Positions 24,134 to 32,539 of a DNA stretch of 37,888 nt are shown here, in pieces. Below the pieces are notes generated by a model that did not search any database, had not been told where the DNA came from, and saw nothing but the letters and a program-made list of their open reading frames with translations. The translations under genes were made by a program, and so were the position numbers. Each line of letters starts with the position of its first letter. The stretch's first letter is position 1. The stretch is from NCBI GenBank assembly GCA_013821605.1, contig JACDGP010000047.1, positions 1-37,888 of the forward strand. Reading direction: 5' to 3'. Origin of the DNA: Herpetosiphonaceae bacterium. Its GTDB lineage: Bacteria > Chloroflexota > Chloroflexia > Chloroflexales > Kallotenuaceae.

Positions 24134-26797
24134 TTAGTCGCCATCGCCGGCTGGCGTTTGACGGCTGGTCACCGCATCAGGCAGCGCAGGATAGGGCTTA
24201 TCCGCGCCTTTAACCGCACCCCATAAGATGTGGTTGAGTTCGTCCATGGGCATCCGATCCTCCTGGCTAAAGTCCATCTTCGCCGAGCGCTCTGCCCCGT
24301 AGGCATTCGGTGCGTTCGTCACCATCCGGGTGGTCTCGGCCAATGTGTCATAGGTCCTTAGATCGGGTGTGCGCTGAAACAAGTGCCACATGGGCGTTGC
24401 TACGGCGTCATACTGGCTGAGAGGTCGCAGGCCTACCAGGAGTTCCATAGTGCGGACCATAGCGGCGGTGTCATACAAGGTGTGGTCGACATAGACATAG
24501 CCGCGTGATGTGTAGGGACTGATCACAAGCGACGTCGTGCGATGCGCATCAACATGATCCGGCCCATTCTGCGCATCATCCTCGGTCACAAAGATCGCAG
24601 TACTGCCCCAATATTTGCTCTTGCTGACGATGCTGACCAGATTCCCCACAGCGGCATCGTTCTCGGCAACGAAGGCTTGTGGCGTAAGGCTGGTGGGACT
24701 CGTGCCCGATGTATGGTCGTTCGGCAAGCGCACAATCTCGAGTTGGGGCAAGCTATCGGTCGTGACGAAATTATCGAACTCACGCTGCCACTCGGCGAGG
24801 CGGTCTGCCTCGCGATAACGCATGTCGAAGGTGCGAAACTTGGGATCGTAATGAGCAATTAAGTTCGGAGTGGTGGACGGATTGATATTCATGGGCAGAA
24901 AGCAGAGCACTTGGCCATTCGGGATCGTCATGCCACTGTAGGCATGTGCCACCGGACCTACGCAGGTATCAGCCTGGCTTTCGGGGATCAGTTTGCCGCG
25001 TGAGGCCGGATAGTTCGCGTCGAACTGCACGAACTCCCCGTAGTCACGATAGCTGATGTGGGCCTCAGCGGCCGCGTCCCAGAGGTACCCGCCGGGCGAA
25101 AGATTGATGCTGCTGCCCCCTTCAAAGTCATAGCCACGGTTGCGTCCGTCACCTGGGGAGTAGTCTTGCGGCCACATTTTCTCGTTGTAATCACTGGCAT
25201 TGGCCGAGTTGGCCCAGTTATGGCCGTCGGCACTCACCTCGGCATCAGCATAGAAGTTATCGAGCAGCCCAAAGCGATCGGCCAGAGCATGCAGATTTGG
25301 CGTATTCGCCCGTGGGAAGAGCGTGAGCGATTGGTCGCCGTCACCGACGGAGGCATCACCGAAAACCTGATCGTAGGTGCGGTTTTCCTTGATAATGTAG
25401 ATCACATGCTTGATCGGCGAGGTACCACCGGGACGCGGCACGGGATTGCCACGGCTACGCAGGAGCAGCGATTGGTCGCCCTGATGGTTGTTGCGCATGA
25501 CCTGATTCGTATAGACCTGGAGGCGACCTTTGCCGGGTACTGCGATGGTCGAGAGTGTGCCATGAATCATGCTGCCACTATATTGATCATAGGTGCAATT
25601 GCAGTAGCGATCGTTATAGCCCATGAGCACATCCACGAAGGGCGGGTTCGCCCGCTGGGGACTGGGGAAATAACCGGCGTTATTGGGACCGGCACCGAGC
25701 CCTTTCGCGTTCGTCACAAACAGCGATCCGTTATCAGGGCTCACAGCAACAGACGTCGGGTACCAGGCCGTCGGTATGCGGCCAAGGCGCTGCTCGGGGC
25801 CATTGCGCCCATGCAGGGCGAAGACCATCACTTCGTTGCTGCCTGCATTCGCGACATACAAACGCTGGCCGTCATGGCTAACCGCCAGCCCTTGTGGGCT
25901 GCTGCTAAGCGGAGCATGCGCATAGGGCGCGACGGACAGCAGCCGTAGTTGTTGATTCGTCGTGGTATCGATCACCGAGACGGCGTCGCTGTTGGAGTCG
26001 GCGACGAACAAGAGTTGGTCGGGGCCGAAGATCATGGCCGAGGGATGGCTGCCGACGGTAATGGTGGCCGATACAGTTTTGCTGCCTGTATCGATTACAG
26101 AAACCGTGCCATCGCCCCAGTTCGAGACGTAGACATGCGCGCCATCACCACTGGTGAGCGTCGTGTAGGGATAGTGGCCGACTGGCACGGTGGTGCTGAC
26201 GGTTCGGAGATGAGTATCGATCAGCGCTACGGTGTTACTGATATTATTCGCGACATACAACATGCCGCCATCGGGGCTGACACTTAAGCCAGTCGGAAAC
26301 GGGTTTTCCTTGCCCCTGCCCAGTACGATATCGCCGGTGGGTGTAACCAAGCCGCTCGACAGAACATCATAGGCATGCACGACATTATGACCACCACCGG
26401 AGGCATAGGCCTGATGACCATCGGGGCTGTAGGCAACACCTACGAACACGCTGTCCGGGACCGTATAAGGAATGGTTTGCACCAGACGAGTGGTCGTCGT
26501 ATCGACCACCTGCAAGGATTGAACGCCGGCACCACCATTCGCCACGAGCAGGTGCTGGCCGTCGGGTGCTAGTGCGGAATTTAATGGCAGGTCACCTAAG
26601 GTCGTTTGACGGCCAGCAGGCGTGACGATCCAATTGTTGACGAGGCGTGTGCTTCCGTCGGATCGTGGGCCGGGCCTAGCGTATTGCACCAACGGGACAA
26701 TGGGGCCGAGGATAAGGACGCCGACCAAGAACGCAAAGCGACGATGTAGGTTCAACCAGGATCGGAACTGGCGCAGGACACGAGCAGGTGGCTGCAT
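24134..26797 (-). CDS. Membrane-anchored YVTN beta-propeller plus phosphoesterase (PF04185-type)
   Basis: The 887-aa protein has a cytoplasmic basic start, one membrane helix at about 19-37, and a seven-bladed-propeller-like region (about 45-400). That region is built from repeats of the type 'SPDGxxLYVANxxSNTVxVIDTxTxxVxxTIxVG'. A phosphoesterase domain from about 465 follows: IKHVIYIIKENRTYDQVFGD with the putative Thr nucleophile after ENR, then NFYADAEVSADGHNW and FVTEDDAQNGPDHVDAHRT. The catalytic part faces outside. The substrate (phospholipid or other organophosphate) is not determined. GGGAG lies about 5 nt before the ATG. It is 90 nt downstream of another phosphoesterase gene, with an intercistronic hairpin between, and probably shares that gene's Pho-type promoter. 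Its C-terminal PAGDGD is shared with the 29658-32477 protein, pointing to paralogy. Confidence 0.82.
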   Translation of the reverse strand: MQPPARVLRQFRSWLNLHRRFAFLVGVLILGPIVPLVQYARPGPRSDGSTRLVNNWIVTPAGRQTTLGDLPLNSALAPDGQHLLVANGGAGVQSLQVVDTTTTRLVQTIPYTVPDSVFVGVAYSPDGHQAYASGGGHNVVHAYDVLSSGLVTPTGDIVLGRGKENPFPTGLSVSPDGGMLYVANNISNTVALIDTHLRTVSTTVPVGHYPYTTLTSGDGAHVYVSNWGDGTVSVIDTGSKTVSATITVGSHPSAMIFGPDQLLFVADSNSDAVSVIDTTTNQQLRLLSVAPYAHAPLSSSPQGLAVSHDGQRLYVANAGSNEVMVFALHGRNGPEQRLGRIPTAWYPTSVAVSPDNGSLFVTNAKGLGAGPNNAGYFPSPQRANPPFVDVLMGYNDRYCNCTYDQYSGSMIHGTLSTIAVPGKGRLQVYTNQVMRNNHQGDQSLLLRSRGNPVPRPGGTSPIKHVIYIIKENRTYDQVFGDASVGDGDQSLTLFPRANTPNLHALADRFGLLDNFYADAEVSADGHNWANSANASDYNEKMWPQDYSPGDGRNRGYDFEGGSSINLSPGGYLWDAAAEAHISYRDYGEFVQFDANYPASRGKLIPESQADTCVGPVAHAYSGMTIPNGQVLCFLPMNINPSTTPNLIAHYDPKFRTFDMRYREADRLAEWQREFDNFVTTDSLPQLEIVRLPNDHTSGTSPTSLTPQAFVAENDAAVGNLVSIVSKSKYWGSTAIFVTEDDAQNGPDHVDAHRTTSLVISPYTSRGYVYVDHTLYDTAAMVRTMELLVGLRPLSQYDAVATPMWHLFQRTPDLRTYDTLAETTRMVTNAPNAYGAERSAKMDFSQEDRMPMDELNHILWGAVKGADKPYPALPDAVTSRQTPAGDGD

Positions 26798-26846
26798 GAA
26801 TCTCCCAACCTTTCGCAGTTGCTTGGATTTCTAGCGCATCGTGATA

Positions 26847-26880
26847 GTTGATGGGCTGGATACAGACCCAGCCCGTCAAC
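26847..26880 (-). other. Intercistronic hairpin between the two phosphoesterase genes
   Basis: GTTGATGGGCTGG (26847-26859) and CCAGCCCGTCAAC (26868-26880) pair over 13 bp with one G-T, with an 8-nt loop, just after the stop of the upstream gene. No U-tract follows on either strand. It could attenuate read-through or stabilise the upstream message. Confidence 0.5.
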
Positions 26881-26887
26881 TAGCGGA

Positions 26888-28435
26888 CTACTTGTGGATC
26901 GGCAGCCCGTTGAACGGGTCGAGGAAGAGGGTGGGTGCCTGGCCGCCACCCGTGAAGTCGAAGAGGTGGTCCAGTGTCCCTGCTAGCTGATCAAACGACT
27001 GGTCACCGATGCGACCCAAGCTCCAGTTACCTTCAATGAAGCGCAGGATCGAGCTTTGATCGGTGATGGTGTGGTCGACAAAGTTCGTCTTCGCATAGGG
27101 CGAGATGACCAGCAGCGGCAGGCGTGGCCCGTAGCCACAGCGATCCGGATAGGCACCCGCCTTCGCCGTGCCGCACATGCCCGGGCCCGAGAGCGCATCG
27201 CCATTCGGGTCGTCAGACATGCTGACGATCGGGCTCATCACGTGGTCATACCACCCATCCGAGTCGTCGTAGGCGATGATGACGGCTGTGTCCTTCCAAC
27301 TATTCATGTGCTGTAGGCGGTTGAGCGTGTCGACCAGAAAATGCTGCTCGTCTAAGGGATCCGAATAGCTAGCATGACCATCCTGATACTTAGAGGCCTT
27401 GAGGAAACTGACGGCAGGCATATTGCCTACACTGGCAGCAGCCCAGAAGTCCGACAGGTCATACTGGTGATTGGCCTGATCGGTTTTGCCGATCTTGAAG
27501 ATCGAGCTTGGCGGCAAGTGGCTCGGATTAGCAGTCGACTGATAATATTGGAAGGGCTCGTGGTGTGCGCTATAGTCCGTGACGGTAGCTCCACCAATAT
27601 TCACATGGCTGCTACCGCAGACGATGGTACCGCCGCTGGTTGAGCTCGGCGTGAAGCCGCCCTGGAACCAGCCCCAGGTAATGCCATTGCCGTTCAAGAG
27701 GTCCCCAATATTGCGACCACTTAGGGCAGCCGTGGTCGTTCCCGAGCAGGCATCATAGGCAGGATCGGGATCGCCGATCACCGTCCCGTTCTGGACCTCG
27801 CCTGCAGCTTCCGGCGTGGCACCATGGGTTTGCCCAGAGACCAGATTAAGCGCGCCAGGGGTCGATGGCCCAAACGTGGTACCAAACGAGTTATCGCTCA
27901 TGGCGAAATGCTGAGCATAGTTCCACAGCCCGGTAACGGTGTTACCGTCATAGTAGTCCATGACCTGCGTTTTATCGGTGCATCCGCTGCCACTGGCCGA
28001 CTCGACGAACTTGTCCATGAGGCCGTTGTCGAAGGCCTGCTGCTCGGCGGTGTAGCCGTGATCCTGATCACAGGTCAGTGCCTGGGAGCGGTCAAGGCGC
28101 TGCGGGTTCGCGGCGTTGGGGTTGGCGGTCAGCAGCGCGGCACTTAACCCATTGACCGGCGGCGTGCCCGGCGCTGCGACGAACTTCGGTTCGCCCCCCG
28201 GATTCTGCGCCTTCGGGTACGTACCGAAATAATGATCGAACGAAACGTTTTCCTGAAAGATGACCACAACATGCTTGATCGGGGTTACAGTGTGGGACTG
28301 CGCAGCGACGTAGGGAGCGTCTGGCGCGCTCCGTGTCGCCTGCATGGCCGACGTAGCCAGGGGCGAGGTCGCGAGCGGGGCGGCGAGCCCAACTCCTAAG
28401 GCGAGCAAGGTTGCGACGGTGGTTGAGGCCTTCAT
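26888..28435 (-). CDS. Secreted phosphoesterase, acid phosphatase/phospholipase C type (PF04185)
   Basis: The 515-aa precursor has a signal peptide (about 1-30, MKASTTVATLLALGVGLAAP...). The PF04185 catalytic start TPIKHVVVIFQENVSFDHYF (51-70) has Ser65 after the ENx pattern as the putative nucleophile. Further blocks are CDQDHGYTAEQQAFDNGLMD, GPSTPGALNLVSGQTHG and AYDDSDGWYDHVMSP, the last being the metal-binding DDxxGxxDH region seen in AcpA and non-haemolytic phospholipase C. It lacks the propeller of its neighbours. GGAGGAGG lies 7 nt before the ATG. A Pho-box-like repeat array and -10 sit about 50-100 nt upstream. Whether it is a phosphomonoesterase or a phospholipase C cannot be settled by sequence alone. 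Confidence 0.85.
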   Translation of the reverse strand: MKASTTVATLLALGVGLAAPLATSPLATSAMQATRSAPDAPYVAAQSHTVTPIKHVVVIFQENVSFDHYFGTYPKAQNPGGEPKFVAAPGTPPVNGLSAALLTANPNAANPQRLDRSQALTCDQDHGYTAEQQAFDNGLMDKFVESASGSGCTDKTQVMDYYDGNTVTGLWNYAQHFAMSDNSFGTTFGPSTPGALNLVSGQTHGATPEAAGEVQNGTVIGDPDPAYDACSGTTTAALSGRNIGDLLNGNGITWGWFQGGFTPSSTSGGTIVCGSSHVNIGGATVTDYSAHHEPFQYYQSTANPSHLPPSSIFKIGKTDQANHQYDLSDFWAAASVGNMPAVSFLKASKYQDGHASYSDPLDEQHFLVDTLNRLQHMNSWKDTAVIIAYDDSDGWYDHVMSPIVSMSDDPNGDALSGPGMCGTAKAGAYPDRCGYGPRLPLLVISPYAKTNFVDHTITDQSSILRFIEGNWSLGRIGDQSFDQLAGTLDHLFDFTGGGQAPTLFLDPFNGLPIHK

Positions 28436-28483
28436 GTACCATCCTCCTCCAATGTACCTAGAGAAACTGCGGTCCGAGGAGTA

Positions 28484-28538
28484 ATGGTAGGCGGGTCAGG
28501 TTAACCCCACGTAAATCTCGGGTTAAGGAGGAGCTAAG
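28484..28538 (-). promoter_or_regulatory. Pho-box-like tandem repeats and -10 of the phosphoesterase operon
   Basis: Read on the minus strand, consecutive 11-nt units are CTTAGCTCCTC (28538-28528), CTTAACCCGAG (28527-28517), ATTTACGTGGG (28516-28506) and GTTAACCTGAC (28505-28495). Five nt (CCGCC) and TACCAT (28489-28484) follow. The predicted leader to the ATG at 28435 is about 40 nt. Confidence 0.7.
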
Positions 28539-28579
28539 GAAGGCGAACGAAGCGGGGCACGAAGTGGCCTCGTACCGAC

Positions 28580-28634
28580 GTTTACGGTGGCTTAACGTGA
28601 TTGGTGCGTTCGCTTAATTCCGCACCGCTAGACT
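28580..28634 (+). promoter_or_regulatory. Pho-box-like tandem repeats and -10 of phnZ
   Basis: The 11-nt units are GTTTACGGTGG (28580), CTTAACGTGAT (28591), a poor TGGTGCGTTCG (28602) and CTTAATTCCGC (28613-28623). Five nt (ACCGC) and TAGACT (28629-28634) follow. It shares the 277-bp divergent gap with the array at 28484-28538, in the opposite orientation. Confidence 0.65.
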
Positions 28635-28712
28635 GTATGGTGTCCACGTGCCTGAACTGGAGTTGGGACGAAGTCGTAGAAAGTGCCAAGTAGGATATGT
28701 GGGGAGGAGTTT

Positions 28713-29267
28713 ATGCAAACTAACCCAATCATCAACCAAATCTTCGCGATCTTCGGCGCAACCGGGGATGCAACATATATTGGCGAACCGGTCTCGCTGA
28801 GCGAGCACATGCTACAGACCGCCTATGCTGCCGAGCAAGATTGGGCAGGTGCCGCCTTGATCGCTGCCGCCCTGCTCCACGATTTTGGGCATCTCATCCA
28901 TGATCTACCGGAGGATGCAGCGGAGCATGGTATCGACACCGTCCATGAGCAGGCCGGTGCGGAGTTTCTTGAGCCGTACTTTTTGTCGTCTGTTACCGAG
29001 CCAACTCGTCTGCATGTAGCGGCTAAACGCTATCTTTGTGCCATCGATTCCGTTTACCTAGCATCGCTGTCGCCGGCCTCCATATTAAGCCTTGAACTGC
29101 AGGGTGGTCCATTCAACGAGGCTGAGGTGCGAGCCTTTGAAGCACTGCCGTACGCACAGGACGCGGTGCAACTGCGACGTTATGACGACAGCGCCAAGGA
29201 AGCAGGTGCGTGGACCCCAGGGCTTGAACACTTCCAACCCTACCTAGAACAAGCACTCCGAGCTTAA
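28713..29267 (+). CDS. phnZ: PhnZ-like HD-domain diiron oxygenase (phosphonate C-P cleavage)
   Basis: Known PhnZ cleaves 2-amino-1-hydroxyethylphosphonate with O2 to glycine and phosphate, using a mixed-valent diiron site. The 184-aa protein matches the 'phosphonate degradation-associated HDIG' group. It has Tyr22 and Glu25 in TYIGEPVS (the mobile Tyr/Glu pair of PhnZ), and iron ligands His32, His56-Asp57 (LLHDFGH), His78 (HEQAG), His101 (LHVAAKRYLCA) and Asp158 or Asp159 (RRYDDSAK). The block SPASILSLELQGGPFNEAEV is also typical. A GTG start at 28683 is possible, but GGGGAGG 5 nt before ATG 28713 decides. phnY, which makes its usual substrate, is not in the window. The Pho-box-like promoter agrees with use of phosphonate as a phosphate source. 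Confidence 0.85.
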   Translation: MQTNPIINQIFAIFGATGDATYIGEPVSLSEHMLQTAYAAEQDWAGAALIAAALLHDFGHLIHDLPEDAAEHGIDTVHEQAGAEFLEPYFLSSVTEPTRLHVAAKRYLCAIDSVYLASLSPASILSLELQGGPFNEAEVRAFEALPYAQDAVQLRRYDDSAKEAGAWTPGLEHFQPYLEQALRA

Positions 29268-29488
29268 TCAGGACTGACACGAGCCAGATCACAGACTGCT
29301 GCCGCCGTCTCAACTTGTCGTGGAGTCGGCAGAGTTGGCAGGATCTGTGTGAGGAGTGTGGTCAGGGTATCCAAGAAGCGAAGATCATCCTCACCATGGC
29401 GGCGTGGATGGAATGGACGTTGACCCTTATCACCTGATGGCATACCCATACCCTCGGGCTGGTCATGCGTCGTCTTGACACGCTCCAT
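29264..29488 (-). CDS. Small hydrophilic protein of unknown function
   Basis: The 74-aa protein has a basic/polar N-terminal half (HPRRHGEDDLRF) and a Thr/Leu/Pro-rich helix-like C-terminal half (TLTTLLTQILPTLPTPRQ). No family was recognised. The case for a real gene is a strong GGAGGAG 5 nt before the ATG and a -10-like TATACT at 29532-29527. It ends tail-to-tail with phnZ, the two TAA stop codons overlapping, and lies divergently from the next phosphoesterase gene. Confidence 0.5.
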   Translation of the reverse strand: MERVKTTHDQPEGMGMPSGDKGQRPFHPRRHGEDDLRFLDTLTTLLTQILPTLPTPRQVETAAAVCDLARVSPD

Positions 29489-29551
29489 GAAAACTCCTCC
29501 ACTACATCAGTCAAACTCTATGTACAGTATAGCAAGAAGAAAACCAAGATG

Positions 29552-29617
29552 CTTAATACGAGCTTAATCACTCCTGCTTCAAAGTATGTTAGCTGATTAA
29601 TCACTTAGCAAGAGAAT
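29552..29617 (+). promoter_or_regulatory. Pho-box-like tandem repeats upstream of the third phosphoesterase
   Basis: The 11-nt units are CTTAATACGAG (29552), CTTAATCACTC (29563), a poor CTGCTTCAAAG (29574), a poor TATGTTAGCTG (29585) and ATTAATCACTT (29596-29606). Five nt (AGCAA) and GAGAAT (29612-29617) follow. An alternative -10 is TATGTT at 29585-29590, directly behind the third unit. Confidence 0.55.
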
Positions 29618-29657
29618 GAAGAAGCTTCAATCACCCCCTACAGCAGGAGGGAAGGTC

Positions 29658-32477
29658 ATGAGACGGATGTCCGCTCGACTAACGATGGTTGCACTCACGA
29701 CGATGCTGCTGGCACCAATGGTGACGGGTGCCAGCAGCCCGGGACTAACGCCAGCGGACGCCGCTGCCTGCGCTGCCCCAGCGGAATATCAGGCACCGGC
29801 GGGGACAGCCGAGACCCAGATCAACAAGGACGGCCAGACCGTGATCCCCAATGGACGGTTCGTCACTCCGGCAGGAGTCAATGTCACCGTGGCGCCGCAT
29901 CCCTTTGGGCTCACCATCTCCCCCAACGGCAAGCAGCTGGTGAGTGCCAACAGTGGCACAGCCCCCTTTTCGATCTCGGTTGTATCACAGCCCGACAGTT
30001 CCAGGCCCAGGGTGCAGCAAATCCCTCCCGGCCCGAATACTGACCCTGCCGTGCTCGATGCAGTCTTTATGGGGGTGGCCATCGCCCGCGATAATCGCAC
30101 GCTGTATGTTTCGGGCGGCAATGATGGCAACATCGTGATCTTTGACCTATCGACCGGAACTCGTACGGCAGCCATTGACCTAAACGTGCCGGCTGCGGGC
30201 CGCAACTGGACCGAGAGCTATATCGGCGACATCAAGCTATCTCCAGACGGTTTGACCTTATGGGCCATCGATCAAGCGAACTTCCGGCTGGTCGCGGTTG
30301 ATGTTGCCACCAAGACGGTCACCAAAGTGGCTCCCGCCGGTCGATATCCATTCGGTCTGGCAATCACGCCTGACAATAAGACGGCGTATGTAGCGAATGT
30401 CGGTATGTACCAGTATTCATTCGTGAATGGCTTCGATCCCAATAACCCGACGGCTACCGGGCTCGCGTTCCCACCCTTCGCTCAGGGTAGCGCGGCTGCA
30501 CGCTATGGCACAATCGTTGAGGGTAAGACGGTGCCCGGTTTGGGGAGCCCAAATGATCCGGCAAGCTTCAGCGTTTGGGCGATTGACCTCGCCAGCGCTC
30601 AGCCGGTCGCTAAGCTCAAGACCGGCCCGTTGGTTGGCGAATTGGTCAAAGGTATCCCCGCCGTCGGCGGCTCGAGTCCAAACTCAGTGGTGACTGATGG
30701 ACGCCGCGTCTATGTTTCCAATAACCACAGCGACAGCGTCACGGTGATCGACGTCATGACGAACCGGGTGGTCAGCCAAGTACCGCTTCGCCCGGCAGGC
30801 GATGCCAATCAATTGCGCGGTACCATGCCCTTCGGCGTTGCTCTCAGCCCCGACAACCAGACCTTGTTCGTCGCGGAATCGGGTCTTAATGCCGTAGCCG
30901 TGATCGACACCCCCTCACTCGCCGTGCTGGGTCGCATTCCGGTCGGCTGGTTTCCTGCAAAGGTCGCGGTCGCCCCTGATGGCCAACATTTATACGTCAG
31001 CAATGCCAAAGGCTATGGTGCGGGGCCAAACGGGGGTGCTCATTTTGTGCCGGGACCGGAAGGTACCTATATCGGCCAGATTCAGAAGGGCACGATCTCA
31101 GCCATCGAACTGCCCGACTTCCACAGTGCAGCCGGTCGCGCACAACTACAGACCTGGAGCGAACAGGTACTCAAGAACAACGTGGTGAAGACAGCCGCCG
31201 CAGGTGCCACGCCACCAAGCGCGGTGTCAGGCCAGCGTGGGAGCTGCCCGATCCAGCATGTCATTTTTGTCACCAAAGAGAATCGCACCTACGACGAGGT
31301 GTTTGGCGATCTGGGGCAGGTAGGAAACCGCACCGTCAATGGTGACCCAACACTGGCACGCTACGGTCAGAAGGTTACGCCTAACCACCATGCCCTGGCG
31401 CGCCGCTTCGCAAGCAGCGACAACTTCTACGTCGACTCGGACGTATCGGCGGATGGCCATCGTTGGTTGGTCGGCGTCGCGCCCGATGAGTTCGTAGAAA
31501 CCAGTTGGCCGGCCTCCTATGGTGGGCGGCGTAATTTTAGCTATGACACGTCAGCCAACGCAGCGCCGGGACGCCGGGGCTTCACCGAGTCGAACTCGGC
31601 ACTAGCGCCGGAAGAATATCCGGAACTCGGTTCGATCTGGAACAACTTCGCGCGTAATAACATCAGCTTTTATAACTATGGCGAAGGCTTCGAGTTCGCC
31701 GGCATCTTCGAGAACGCAGGCTATGAGCCGACCGGGGCGCGCCTACCGGTGAATGTACCAATGCCGGACCCCTTGTTTGATCGCACCGACCGGAATTTTC
31801 CAACCTTTAACACGACCATCCAGGATCAGTATCGGGTCGATGAATTTGCGCGCGACTTCCAGCAGCGTTTTGTGGCCGGCGGTGAACAGCTGCCGCAGTA
31901 TATTAACTTGTATCTGCCACAAGATCACACGGCCAGCCCCAACCCAGCGCTAGGCTATCCCTATACGTCATCCTACGTCGCCGACAACGATCTCGCCTTG
32001 GGACGCGTCATCGATCTTGTTAGCCACTCCAAATACTGGGGATCGACGGCGATATTTGTTACAGAGGACGATGCCCAAAGCGGTGTTGATCATGTGGATG
32101 CGCATCGCTCATTGCTGTTAGTCATAAGCCCGTGGACCAAGCAAGCCTATGTCTCTGCCCAACATAGCTCGATCGTCTCGATCATCAAAACGATCAACGA
32201 ATTCACCGGTGCACCGCCGCTCAGTCTCTACGACGACTTCGCGACCGACCTGCGCGATACCTTCGACTTCCAGCAGCAGCCGAACCTCACGCCCTATGTT
32301 GCCCTGCCGGAAGATCCAACGATCTTCAACCCGGGTCCGCGCCAGCTCGGTCATTTGACAGCCGAACAGCTGCGCGGCGGTGCGAAGATTGACGACCCCC
32401 AGGACATGGTCAAACAGCACCATCAAGCGTTTGATGTGCCAGCGACGGCCGTACCAGCCGGCGATGGCGACGATTAA
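29658..32477 (+). CDS. Secreted YVTN beta-propeller plus phosphoesterase (PF04185-type)
   Basis: The 939-aa precursor begins with a signal peptide (MRRMSARLTMVALTTMLLAP...). It has a beta-propeller region (about 50-460) with repeats such as SPNGKQLVSANSG, TPDNKTAYVANVG, DGRRVYVSNNHSDSVTVIDV and APDGQHLYVSNAKGYG. A catalytic domain from about 540 follows: IQHVIFVTKENRTYDEVFGD, NFYVDSDVSADGHRW, YLPQDHT and FVTEDDAQSGVDHVDAHRS. Domain order and C-terminal PAGDGD match the 24134-26797 protein, but this one appears fully secreted rather than anchored. The frame is open from 29616, but GGAGG 7 nt before ATG 29658, plus the signal peptide, fixes the start. The upstream 11-nt repeats suggest phosphate control. 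Confidence 0.85.
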   Translation: MRRMSARLTMVALTTMLLAPMVTGASSPGLTPADAAACAAPAEYQAPAGTAETQINKDGQTVIPNGRFVTPAGVNVTVAPHPFGLTISPNGKQLVSANSGTAPFSISVVSQPDSSRPRVQQIPPGPNTDPAVLDAVFMGVAIARDNRTLYVSGGNDGNIVIFDLSTGTRTAAIDLNVPAAGRNWTESYIGDIKLSPDGLTLWAIDQANFRLVAVDVATKTVTKVAPAGRYPFGLAITPDNKTAYVANVGMYQYSFVNGFDPNNPTATGLAFPPFAQGSAAARYGTIVEGKTVPGLGSPNDPASFSVWAIDLASAQPVAKLKTGPLVGELVKGIPAVGGSSPNSVVTDGRRVYVSNNHSDSVTVIDVMTNRVVSQVPLRPAGDANQLRGTMPFGVALSPDNQTLFVAESGLNAVAVIDTPSLAVLGRIPVGWFPAKVAVAPDGQHLYVSNAKGYGAGPNGGAHFVPGPEGTYIGQIQKGTISAIELPDFHSAAGRAQLQTWSEQVLKNNVVKTAAAGATPPSAVSGQRGSCPIQHVIFVTKENRTYDEVFGDLGQVGNRTVNGDPTLARYGQKVTPNHHALARRFASSDNFYVDSDVSADGHRWLVGVAPDEFVETSWPASYGGRRNFSYDTSANAAPGRRGFTESNSALAPEEYPELGSIWNNFARNNISFYNYGEGFEFAGIFENAGYEPTGARLPVNVPMPDPLFDRTDRNFPTFNTTIQDQYRVDEFARDFQQRFVAGGEQLPQYINLYLPQDHTASPNPALGYPYTSSYVADNDLALGRVIDLVSHSKYWGSTAIFVTEDDAQSGVDHVDAHRSLLLVISPWTKQAYVSAQHSSIVSIIKTINEFTGAPPLSLYDDFATDLRDTFDFQQQPNLTPYVALPEDPTIFNPGPRQLGHLTAEQLRGGAKIDDPQDMVKQHHQAFDVPATAVPAGDGDD

Positions 32478-32490
32478 GCGCACATAAACT

Positions 32491-32521
32491 GAGCCCGGAG
32501 GGTGCCTTGCCCTCCGGGCTC
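32491..32521. terminator. Bidirectional terminator-like hairpin
   Basis: A perfect 12-bp GC-rich stem GAGCCCGGAGGG (32491-32502) / CCCTCCGGGCTC (32510-32521) with a 7-nt loop lies between the convergent phosphoesterase and response-regulator genes. There is no U-tract on either side, but position and strength make it a good transcript end. Confidence 0.65.
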
Positions 32522-32539
32522 GATAGCCATGATGGGCAG

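Noticed and set aside
25058-25948. A 296-codon plus-strand open frame
   Set aside because: It lies wholly antisense to the propeller phosphoesterase gene, has no ribosome binding site or family resemblance, and its composition is that of a reverse-frame shadow.
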